Source: Synechococcus sp. Cruz-7E5
GTDB taxonomy: Bacteria > Cyanobacteriota > Cyanobacteriia > PCC-6307 > Cyanobiaceae
Length of the DNA stretch: 64,000 nt
NCBI RefSeq assembly: GCF_024345995.1
Contig: NZ_JAGQCE010000012.1
Coordinates: 30,845 to 94,844 of the forward strand
Reading direction: 5' to 3'
Position 1 is the first letter of the stretch, and every line of letters begins with the position of its first letter. The notes under the pieces are model-generated. The model worked only from the letters and a program-made list of their open reading frames with translations, ran no database searches and was not told the origin of the DNA. Shown here one piece after another: positions 16,549 to 23,321 of the stretch. The translations under genes were made by a program, and so were the position numbers.

Positions 16549-16905
16549 GTGGCAGTAGAGCAGCAGTCAGCAGGAAGCAGCAGTACCAACGACGCGGGCG
16601 GTAAGGCCGGTGTCAGCGGTGGCGCACCCGGGGGTGCAGCGGCATCAAAGAAGACGACAGCCCTGAGCCGCTTCGATCGCGAGCGCTTCATCTTCCGGCT
16701 GCTCGCCGTTGTCATCCTGATCCAGCTCACGCTTTACAGCGTCGCCACGATGGTCTGCGGGCGGGTGGCGCTCAGCAACCGCCGCCAGCTGGCTGAGGTC
16801 TGCCCCCGCGCCCTCGATCAGGTCGCGGCGAGCTTTGATTCCACCTTGAAGCTGCTGGTGGCGCTGCTCGGTGGTGCAGCCCTCGAGCGCGGCAGGCGCC
16901 CCTGA
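16549..16905 (+). CDS. Holin-like single-span membrane protein
   Basis: 118 residues from GTG 16549. A low-complexity Gly/Ser/Ala N-terminus (residues 1-40), a basic patch SRFDRERFIFR, one membrane segment LLAVVILIQLTLYSVATMVC, and a second weakly hydrophobic stretch near LKLLVALLGG. Holin or spanin-like architecture; it directly follows the L,D-transpeptidase gene. No family recognised, so the lytic role is inferred from context. Confidence 0.5.
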   Translation: MAVEQQSAGSSSTNDAGGKAGVSGGAPGGAAASKKTTALSRFDRERFIFRLLAVVILIQLTLYSVATMVCGRVALSNRRQLAEVCPRALDQVAASFDSTLKLLVALLGGAALERGRRP

Positions 16906-16939
16906 CGGCGCCGGTGGCTGATCCGCCGGCGGCTGCGGT

Positions 16940-17284
16940 TCAGAGCACGGAGGCGTTGGAAGGGTTGCTGAAAGCAGGAGGGGTAGAGGGGTGCGTCCGA
17001 TCAGCAGCAAGGCGCGGATCGAAAAGGCGAAACAACAAGCCCAGGTCTTCTCCCGCCCAGCTCTCGCCGGTCAGTGCCTCCAGCTTGGTGCGCACGATCT
17101 GCTCCAGCTGGGCGCCGTAGCAAGCCTGCAGCAGCGCCGGCAGGTAGGGGTCCAGCTGGGCAAAGACCAACGGGGCTGCCCTGAGGATGCGGCGCTGCAC
17201 GAAGCGCTTGGCGATCGGCTTGACGAGAGCCTCGATCAAGCCCAGCAGCAGGAAGGCGACGGCCAGATCATTCCACCAGCGCAT
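16940..17284 (-). CDS. Membrane-anchored helical protein, phage-module type
   Basis: 114 residues from ATG 17284. An N-terminal membrane segment (NDLAVAFLLLGLIEALVKPI) then amphipathic helices (LVFAQLDPYLPALLQACYGA, RTKLEALTGES). It overlaps the upstream gene's stop by 17 nt, and together they form a two-gene minus-strand unit opposite the lysis cassette. It could be an inner-membrane lysis, superinfection-exclusion or virion protein; no family recognised. Confidence 0.5.
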   Translation of the reverse strand: MRWWNDLAVAFLLLGLIEALVKPIAKRFVQRRILRAAPLVFAQLDPYLPALLQACYGAQLEQIVRTKLEALTGESWAGEDLGLLFRLFDPRLAADRTHPSTPPAFSNPSNASVL

Positions 17285-17585
17285 CGTCTCCCTCCTGCTG
17301 TTGGCGGGTGAACTGCCCACGGCTGTTCCGTACCGGCGGCAGCGGCAAGCGGCCAGGTGCAGGGCTGCCTGGGGCAGGACTACCAGCACGGCTGTCCATG
17401 AAGTAAGTCGCCGCCGACTGGCCGGCCAGGGCGATGGCGGGCAAGGCCAGTGCCCAACGGTGCTCGCACAGCTGAACGTCAGAGGTCCGAACCTCGCAGA
17501 CGGCAACGAAGGCACCCAAGGCCAGGATCTCGGCACCGACCAGGGCAAGGATCGGCGCGGTGTTGCTGGCAGGAGCAGGAGCCAT
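17268..17585 (-). CDS. Small two-span membrane protein
   Basis: 105 residues with two hydrophobic segments (TAPILALVGAEILALGAFVA and ALALPAIALAGQSAATYF) and a Pro/Arg-rich tail. Translationally coupled to the following gene by a 17-nt overlap. Possibly a second lysis or exclusion protein. Confidence 0.45.
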   Translation of the reverse strand: MAPAPASNTAPILALVGAEILALGAFVAVCEVRTSDVQLCEHRWALALPAIALAGQSAATYFMDSRAGSPAPGSPAPGRLPLPPVRNSRGQFTRQQQEGDDALVE

Positions 17586-17745
17586 CAGCGGGGCGGCAGG
17601 AAGGGCAGGCGATGCACCTGCTCTCTCTTGCCAGGAACGAACGGCGTCGGCCCGATCGGTGGCGGCTGGCCTGCTGCTTGGCCTTGCTCAGCTTGGCCTC
17701 TTCCTGCGTCGAGGCCTGGGGTCGCGCGTCCTACGCGATCAGGCC

Positions 17746-18300
17746 ATGGCCCGCACCCCATCCCAGGCCGATGCCCTCTTCCAGCAATTCATGCCCCTCG
17801 CTGATTCCATTGCCCGCAGCCTGGCGGCCGGCAGCCGCGTGGTCGAGCTGGAGGATGCCCGGCAGGTGGCGCAGATGCAGCTCTGGCTCTCCTGCCGCCA
17901 AGTAAGCGATACAGCCTCTGCCCCCGGCTATCTCAGGCGCTGCATCAAGGGCGCCCTGCTCCATCACCTCCGCGATTACGGCCGCCTGGTCCGCGTCCCG
18001 CGGCGTCAGCACGAGAAGGGCGGCCACCCCTGGAGCCACCAGAGCCTGCATGCCCCCCTGCCTAGCGGCGCCACCTGGATCGATCAGCTGGAGGCGCCCG
18101 AGCAGGAGCAGCTGCCGGAAAGCGCCGGCGTGGAAGCCCTGCTGGATCGGCTCCCGGCTGGCCAGGCGGCGATCATCCGGCTCTCGGTGCTGGAGGGTCA
18201 TTCCCTCCGCCAGATCGGGCAGCAGCTAGGCATGAGCCCCATGTCGGTGCAGCGGCATCGGCAGAGGGGCCTGGCCGCCCTCAAGGCTGAGCTGGCCTGA
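17746..18300 (+). CDS. Phage-type sigma-70-family sigma factor
   Basis: 184 residues from the ATG at 17746. Region 2 is recognisable (ADSIARSLAAGSRVVELEDA, YLRRCIKGALLHHLRDYGRL, VRVPRRQHEK), and region 4 is a clear helix-turn-helix: LPAGQAAIIRLSVLEGHSLR then IGQQLGMSPMSVQRHRQRG. Lacks regions 1 and 3. Sits between the lysis cassette and defence cargo. A plausible reader of the TGGCAATAG motif upstream of virion genes (hypothesis). Shares the HxLRDxG ... VPxR block with the second sigma-like protein at 52018. Confidence 0.75.
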   Translation: MARTPSQADALFQQFMPLADSIARSLAAGSRVVELEDARQVAQMQLWLSCRQVSDTASAPGYLRRCIKGALLHHLRDYGRLVRVPRRQHEKGGHPWSHQSLHAPLPSGATWIDQLEAPEQEQLPESAGVEALLDRLPAGQAAIIRLSVLEGHSLRQIGQQLGMSPMSVQRHRQRGLAALKAELA

Positions 18301-18349
18301 GGGCCCAGCGGGCCGGCTAAGGCCGGCCCCAAAACCCCAGAGCGGGGTC

Positions 18350-18410
18350 AAATTCGGGGAGCAGTCGGACAAATTCAGGGAGCACCTGACCAAATTCGGG
18401 GAGCAGTTCC
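18350..18410. repeat. Three 21-bp iterons
   Basis: AAATTCGGGGAGCA and close variants begin at 18350, 18371 and 18392, an exact 21-bp period, two helical turns, so a protein bound at each copy would sit on one face of the DNA. The spacer between cores varies (GTCGGAC, CCTGACC), unlike a simple duplication. Lies in the 267-bp gap after the sigma factor gene. Could be an operator, an origin iteron set, or a transposon-end remnant. Confidence 0.7.
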
Positions 18411-18472
18411 GGGAGCTCATCGCCTGGAGGGGGGCTGGCCCCATTGGGGCTGGCGGTGGGATCGCGCATCAT

Positions 18473-18526
18473 CCGCCGGGGCAAGGGCTGCGCGAGTCGC
18501 TTCCGCGCCCCTTGCCTTTCCGGCGG
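18473..18526 (+). ncRNA. Structured leader element, copy B
   Basis: Outer stem CCGCCGG / CCGGCGG, middle GCAAGGG / CCCTTGC, inner GCGCG ... CGCGC, with core GGGCTGCGCGAG. Ends 41 nt before the ATG at 18568. The outer stem differs entirely in sequence from copies A and E but pairs perfectly. Confidence 0.6.
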
Positions 18527-18567
18527 TGCTGCTGGCGTCCCATCGCTGCGCTCCGGCGCCAGGTCCC

Positions 18568-18864
18568 ATGTCCCTCTGGCTCGATTCCCTCTCCCGCGAG
18601 GATCCCGTCGCCCTGGTCCACTCCAGCCACCTGGCGCTCACCCGGCTGCTGCGCACCCACCGGGGCAAGCCAATCCGCCGCCTCTGGATCGATCACCCCT
18701 ATGGCGAGGAAGAGATCACCCTGTTGGAAGAGGAGCTGATCCCCGCGATGGAGCAGTTCCTGGCCCGCATCCAGGAGATCGATGCCGCGCTGGAGGCCAC
18801 CGCTGAGGCAGAGATCGAGCGGGTCCAGGCCGCGATGGCAACAGAGCCACTGGCTGCGGCCTGA
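18568..18864 (+). CDS. Small acidic helical protein downstream of leader element B
   Basis: 98 residues. Start MSLWLDSLSREDPVALVHSS is followed by RTHRGKPIRRLWIDHPYGEE and a long acidic coiled-coil-like helix (LLEEELIPAMEQFLARIQEI, EATAEAEIERVQAAM). No family recognised. Own leader and own terminator, so an autonomous unit. The acidic helix would suit a DNA-mimic or an anti-sigma/regulatory partner (speculative). Confidence 0.5.
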   Translation: MSLWLDSLSREDPVALVHSSHLALTRLLRTHRGKPIRRLWIDHPYGEEEITLLEEELIPAMEQFLARIQEIDAALEATAEAEIERVQAAMATEPLAAA

Positions 18865-18872
18865 GCTCACCT

Positions 18873-18898
18873 GGGGCCGGTCAGCACCGGCCCCTTTG
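18873..18898 (+). terminator. Rho-independent terminator
   Basis: 9-bp stem GGGGCCGGT / ACCGGCCCC with CAGC loop and TTT, 8 nt after the 18568 gene stop. Confidence 0.65.
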
Positions 18899-18925
18899 GG
18901 GCTTTGCCCCCTCAGGCCCCGCCTG

Positions 18926-19132
18926 TCACCAGGGCTTGACCTTGGGCAGGTACGTCTCCACTTCCGCCTTGCGGATCACCCGCGACTCGTGGTGGTTGCT
19001 GATCTGCATCAGGCGGCCACTGATCCTGGCCGTCACGCGCCAAGGGCCCGCTGGCTCTGACGGCGTTGGCTTCTCACTCAGCACAGGCCCGAGCTGATCA
19101 CCGGTGACAGCGCCACGAGTAACAGGAGGCAT
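18926..19132 (-). CDS. Small hypothetical protein
   Basis: 68 residues, basic C-terminal half (GPWRVTARISGRLMQISNHH, RVIRKAEVETYLPKVKPW) with coding-like composition. No match recognised. Stands alone on the minus strand between plus-strand units; could be spurious. Confidence 0.4.
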   Translation of the reverse strand: MPPVTRGAVTGDQLGPVLSEKPTPSEPAGPWRVTARISGRLMQISNHHESRVIRKAEVETYLPKVKPW

Positions 19133-19214
19133 CAGCGGAGCCGCAAGACGTCAACACCCCTTGCCAGCGCCGGCCGTGGCCTGGCAATGGGGCTTGAGCG
19201 AACGCCATGCAGCC

Positions 19215-19460
19215 ATGCCCGCCACCATGATCAGCGCCAGATCGATGAAGGCCCCGGCTCAAGTCGCCCGGGTTCACGCCAAGCCCCGCACCGGCGTCTG
19301 GCCCCAGCAGGTGGTCGGCGCACCGGGCGTTGCCTTCTCCGTCGCCATGGCCCCCTCGCGGGGCAGCTTCGATCGGCAGATGACCAAGACCACGCTCTCC
19401 CGCCCGTCACGGGTGCGGCGCACCGGTGGCTGGACCAGCGGCGATCTGCTGCGGGACTGA
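19215..19460 (+). CDS. Small basic hypothetical protein
   Basis: 81 residues if started at ATG 19215 (an ATG at 19227 is also possible). Basic and Ser/Arg-rich (MAPSRGSFDRQMTKTTLSRP, RRTGGWTSGDLLRD). No domain recognised. Located just before leader element C and ardC. Weak support beyond an intact frame. Confidence 0.35.
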   Translation: MPATMISARSMKAPAQVARVHAKPRTGVWPQQVVGAPGVAFSVAMAPSRGSFDRQMTKTTLSRPSRVRRTGGWTSGDLLRD

Positions 19461-19498
19461 CCCCCCTGGGGATGGGTCGCGCGGGCTTCCTCATGGTC

Positions 19499-19568
19499 GC
19501 CCCACGGGCAAGGGCTGACGCAAGCGGCTCGGCGACAGGCGCCGTCGCCGCCCTTGCCGTCGCGGGGC
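19499..19568 (+). ncRNA. Structured leader element, copy C (upstream of ardC)
   Basis: Outer stem GCCCC / GGGGC, middle GGCAAGGGC / GCCCTTGCC, extended inner hairpin GGCGAC / GTCGCC, with the invariant core GGGCTGACGCAAG. Ends 30 nt before the ATG of the antirestriction gene. No Shine-Dalgarno sequence lies in between. Confidence 0.6.
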
Positions 19569-19598
19569 ACCACTCGGGCGTCCCGCGCCTTGCCTTTC

Positions 19599-20543
19599 AT
19601 GGCCGCGTCCAAGTCCCGCTCTCGCAAAACCTTCGCTGGCCCCACGGCCGAGGAGAAGATCGTCGCCTCCTTGATCGAGCTGCTGGAGGCCGGCTCCGCC
19701 CCCTGGCGGCGGCCCTGGGATAGCAGCGGTGGCGGCCACCACGTCAATCTGATCTCAGGCCATCGCTACCGCGGCGCCAATCCGATCCTGCTCACCCTCG
19801 GCATGCACATCCGGGGATCCGCCACCCCGTTCTGGTGCGGCTTTGCCGAGGCCAGGAAGCTCGGCATCTTCCCCCGCAAGGGCAGCAAGGCGGTTCACAT
19901 CCTGCGGCCCCAGCTCCACAGCCGAGAGGAGCCCGGAGAAGGCGGTGAAGTCACCCTGCGCAGCTGGGCCAGATACCGGCCGGTGGCGGTCTTCAATGCC
20001 GCCGATCTCGAGGGCGAAGCCCTCGCCGGCCTGATTGAAGGGCGCAAAGCAGCAGAAGGCGTTGAGGCCAAGCCAGAGCCCCAGCGCCTGGAGGCGGCCG
20101 AGGCCATGCTGGGTGCCTGGCCGGTGCCGGTCAGCTTTGGGGGGGATCGCGCTTGTTATCTGCCGGGCATCGATCGGATCCAGCTTCCAGATCGCGCCAG
20201 CTTCCATTCGCCTGCAGCGTTCTGCGCCACCTGGGCCCATGAGCAGATCCACTCCACCGGCCATGAGTCCCGCCTGAAGCGTGATCTGGGCGGTGCCTAC
20301 GGGAAGGCGCGCTATGCCCGTGAGGAGCTGGTCGCCGAGTTGGGGGCGGTGCTGCTGGGTGATCGGCTGGAGATCGGCAGCGAGATCGAGAGCCATGCCG
20401 CCTATCTGGGCCACTGGATCGAGCTGCTCAAGGAAACGCCCAAGGTGCTGTTCCAGGTGCTCAGCGAGGCGCGGCAGGCGGCAGATCTGATCTGTCCAGA
20501 GGGGCCATCATCTCGGGATTCAGGGTATTGCTCTATTGCTTGA
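19599..20543 (+). CDS. ardC: ArdC-like antirestriction protein (ssDNA-binding plus metallopeptidase)
   Basis: 314 residues. N-terminal ArdC-like ssDNA-binding domain: EKIVASLIELLEAGSAPWRR-type start, then GHRYRGANPILLTLGM and ARKLGIFPRKGSKAVHILRP. C-terminal zincin-type domain contains CATWAHEQIHSTGHESRLKR (HE-x-x-H) and YAREELVAELGAVLLGD, the signature of ArdC antirestriction proteins carried by plasmids and phages to protect entering ssDNA. Downstream of leader element C. Converges with the DISARM operon, 65 bp away. Confidence 0.85.
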   Translation: MAASKSRSRKTFAGPTAEEKIVASLIELLEAGSAPWRRPWDSSGGGHHVNLISGHRYRGANPILLTLGMHIRGSATPFWCGFAEARKLGIFPRKGSKAVHILRPQLHSREEPGEGGEVTLRSWARYRPVAVFNAADLEGEALAGLIEGRKAAEGVEAKPEPQRLEAAEAMLGAWPVPVSFGGDRACYLPGIDRIQLPDRASFHSPAAFCATWAHEQIHSTGHESRLKRDLGGAYGKARYAREELVAELGAVLLGDRLEIGSEIESHAAYLGHWIELLKETPKVLFQVLSEARQAADLICPEGPSSRDSGYCSIA

Positions 20544-20608
20544 GATCAGTAGATCTATTGCCATTCAAGCAACCTTGCCTGATTATATTATTACCCCAAA
20601 GCCTCTCC

Positions 20609-21406
20609 TCAGGCGGCAATTTCAAGAGGCAAGAAAAGGCCTTGGTCAACGGCCATGGAGAATTGCTTCTGAATCTCCTGCACCCTTGGGGCGGATTTTG
20701 TCAGCCATCCAGCCTCAAAGTTATGACGCTGCGCCGTTTCACTGAAGTTGGCGCTGGTCACAAGGGCTTTGGCATCAGGTGTTGTTGCATCAGCAATGAC
20801 AATTTTGGCGTGCTGGTAACAACGCTCAGCCGATCCTGAGATCAGCCGTCGGTCCACATAGGCATGGGGTTTGGCTGGCCAAGGCCAGACTTCCCGGTTG
20901 AACCATGTTGAGATCGTCGCCAGGGGGTCAGCACCAAGGCGATCCTCAATCTGCTTGGGGTGGAAGAACAGGTCGACACGGTTCAGCTGACCATGGGCCA
21001 AGCGATCGGCAATGGAGGCGAACAACGCGCGAAACTCGCTGCTGAGGCCGATGTTGTAGGTGGCGATCAGCAAGCTGCAGCGGGCTTCGCTGATGAGTTG
21101 AGCCACCGTGGCAAACGTGTCGGCCGTTTTGGCATGGAGCGGATCCGGGCCCGACCAGACAAAGCTCCAGGCGTTTCGTTCCCTCTGGAGAGCGTCCTGG
21201 GTATCGGCGAGGCGATCCAGCAACAACGCCATGAGGCGGGGATGGGCCCCCTCTCGCACCATCTCCACCAGCAGTGGCTCGAGCTGAAGGCGGATGGCTT
21301 CGCTGTGAGTGGAGAGCAAGCCCTGCCAACTGGTGGGCGTGTAGTTCAGACGGCGGAGATCGGTAGCAACTGCCCGCAGTGTCTGAGCTGGCAGCGTGAG
21401 GCTCAT
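20609..21406 (-). CDS. drmC: DISARM protein DrmC (phospholipase D-like)
   Basis: 265 residues. One clear PLD motif: CYQHAKIVIAD (H-x-K-x4-D), followed by LVTSANFSETAQRHNFEAG, around residues 195-232. Upstream lies a helical N-terminus. DrmC is the accessory PLD protein of DISARM and has been reported as dispensable for protection. The start codon overlaps the drmB stop by ATGA, so it is translationally coupled. Last gene of the operon. Confidence 0.9.
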   Translation of the reverse strand: MSLTLPAQTLRAVATDLRRLNYTPTSWQGLLSTHSEAIRLQLEPLLVEMVREGAHPRLMALLLDRLADTQDALQRERNAWSFVWSGPDPLHAKTADTFATVAQLISEARCSLLIATYNIGLSSEFRALFASIADRLAHGQLNRVDLFFHPKQIEDRLGADPLATISTWFNREVWPWPAKPHAYVDRRLISGSAERCYQHAKIVIADATTPDAKALVTSANFSETAQRHNFEAGWLTKSAPRVQEIQKQFSMAVDQGLFLPLEIAA

Positions 21407-23301
21407 GCGTTGATGAACTCCCAGAAGGATGGATCACCGATTTCGGGGTTGGCCGAAACTGTGGGGCTCACCAGTGCTCGATCGAGGAACTCATTGCGGA
21501 TCTCGCAGGAGGTTTCGGCGATCAATTCACAGCCATGGCAAGCGGCGCCATGGGTGGGGCGGATGTCGAAGGGGTGGTTGGGGTCGTGCTCGGAGCAGAA
21601 GGGATCATTGCTGCAGAGCTGACCGCGCTCGAACGCCTTCTCCAAGTAGGCCACGATCCTCTTGCCGGCTCCCACCAGGCCGCCAAGGGTGCCCTCTGAC
21701 CCGGAGCTGCTGGTGAACAGCAAGATGCCGTAGCCGATCTCGCTGTTGGCGTAGATGCGCTCGCGGATCGAGCTGGCGCCGTAGCCACACTCCAGAGCCA
21801 TCTCAGTGATCAGCAGGTGGCTGAGGCTGTGGAGCAGAAGGTAAGGGGCTCCAGGGAAGGGGAACTGGGCTTCGTCGAGACCACGTGACGCGAGCCATTC
21901 GTTCTCGAAGGCCTTGGTGAACTGTCCGGCCCGCATCGCCACCGGATCACTGGCGGCCCAGGCGCGGATCGTGGCGGGATCGAATTCGATGAAGATCCCT
22001 TCCCCCTTGTTTTCACTGGCAGGCACCCAGCGAAGATCGTTGGCCAGCGGTGCCCGGCGGTTCACCTTGGTGGTGTCGATCGGAAGGCCGCCCAGGCTGC
22101 TGGTACGGGCCGTGAAGCGGGTGAACCCCACCAGAGCCTGCACCTCCCTCAGGCGGTGCAAGAGCAACACCCGCTTGATGGCTTTGCTGAACCAGCCTGG
22201 AGGGCAGGGTGGCTGCCAAACATCCGCCTCGAACAGGCTCCCCTCTGCTGAGCTGGAGACCCCATCCATCGGACCGATCAGCAGGGCCAGCTCCTCATCC
22301 TTGGGTTGGGCGACCTGCCCGGTGCTGCCGCCCCGCTGGGCCTCAATCACCTGCCACAGGACGGACGGTTCCACTCCGGCGAAGGCGCTCTTCAGCCTGG
22401 GGTTGAACTTGAGGGCTGCGGATACATCCTCTTCCGCCTCAATCAAGGCAAGGTCGTCTTTGAGTTCGGTGACGCGCTTGGCCAGGGAGTTCGCTTCCTC
22501 CGGCAGGGAGATCACCGAGATCGTCTCAGTGAAGTAAGCGTTGGTGGCCGAACGCACTAGCAGGCGATTCTTTGTGGGCTCACCATCGGTCTTGCACTTT
22601 TCGGGGTCACGGGTGTTGCGGCCCAGCCAGGGCGTGTGCCCCTGGCAGAGCCCCAGAGGGCTCATTTCCGTGACCAGGGCATCGGCGAGCTTGCGGGTCG
22701 TGCCGCCTTCCGACTGCACATAGATCTGGGTGAAGTCGTTGCCGGTGCCGGCCTCAAGCAGATACAGGCGCTCGGTGTTTTTGCAACCGAACTGGCGAAA
22801 GCAGAAGTCGCGCCAGCGGATGTCGCTGAGGTGGCCGTGTGGGCAAGCCATCACGAAGCGAACGGGTACCAGCGAGTGCTTGCCTTCGTCGTCTTGATAG
22901 GTGCGCCAGTCGGAGATGCAGCCGTCGTTGAAGTGCACCAGGGGCCTGGCCCGGCAGGGAATCCCAAAGGCCATCCGCTCGCTGACCTTCTGGGCCACCG
23001 ACCACTCCGGAAAGCGCAGCGCCTTGATCGAACCACTGATGTTCTTAAGTGGATCCACCTCCTTGGGCGGCGTGCGTAGGTCGACCCGGGCCACCCCCGT
23101 GGCCTGCCGCACCAACTGCAGCAGCCGCGGCTCATGGATCAGATCGCAGCCACGGTCGTTCCAGAAATCCAACCCCCCGATCAACAGGGAGTAGTCGGGC
23201 AGATCGACCATCGCCCCGGGCCCGTAGAGCTGGAGCACCTGGCTCTGACGCGCCTCGCCGAGTGGCGGGGGAGCAGCTTTGCGGCGGGTGGAGGTGGGCA
23301 T
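21403..23301 (-). CDS. drmB: DISARM protein DrmB (DUF1998)
   Basis: 632 residues. Begins SQVLQLYGPGAMVDLPDYSL, the N-terminal signature of DrmB. The C-terminal DUF1998 part has LLLHSLSHLLITEMALECGY, ASSIRERIYA and LLFTSSSGSEGTLGGLVG, and Cys residues in CSNDPFCSEHDP and ACHGCELIAETSC that could bind a metal. DrmB partners the DrmA helicase in the core DISARM complex that blocks incoming phage DNA. It lies 20 nt after drmA. Confidence 0.92.
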   Translation of the reverse strand: MPTSTRRKAAPPPLGEARQSQVLQLYGPGAMVDLPDYSLLIGGLDFWNDRGCDLIHEPRLLQLVRQATGVARVDLRTPPKEVDPLKNISGSIKALRFPEWSVAQKVSERMAFGIPCRARPLVHFNDGCISDWRTYQDDEGKHSLVPVRFVMACPHGHLSDIRWRDFCFRQFGCKNTERLYLLEAGTGNDFTQIYVQSEGGTTRKLADALVTEMSPLGLCQGHTPWLGRNTRDPEKCKTDGEPTKNRLLVRSATNAYFTETISVISLPEEANSLAKRVTELKDDLALIEAEEDVSAALKFNPRLKSAFAGVEPSVLWQVIEAQRGGSTGQVAQPKDEELALLIGPMDGVSSSAEGSLFEADVWQPPCPPGWFSKAIKRVLLLHRLREVQALVGFTRFTARTSSLGGLPIDTTKVNRRAPLANDLRWVPASENKGEGIFIEFDPATIRAWAASDPVAMRAGQFTKAFENEWLASRGLDEAQFPFPGAPYLLLHSLSHLLITEMALECGYGASSIRERIYANSEIGYGILLFTSSSGSEGTLGGLVGAGKRIVAYLEKAFERGQLCSNDPFCSEHDPNHPFDIRPTHGAACHGCELIAETSCEIRNEFLDRALVSPTVSANPEIGDPSFWEFINA

Positions 23302-23321
23302 GGAGGTGTTGACTTTCGGGT

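Noticed and set aside
18226..18444. Minus-strand frame through the iterons encoding a 7-residue repeat
   Set aside because: The 21-bp DNA period automatically gives heptads; no start signal and the flanks are not coding-like.
20555..20563. Sixth TGGCAATAG copy (minus strand)
   Set aside because: Lies between the ardC and drmC stops with no gene downstream; probably chance or a remnant, so not counted as a promoter.
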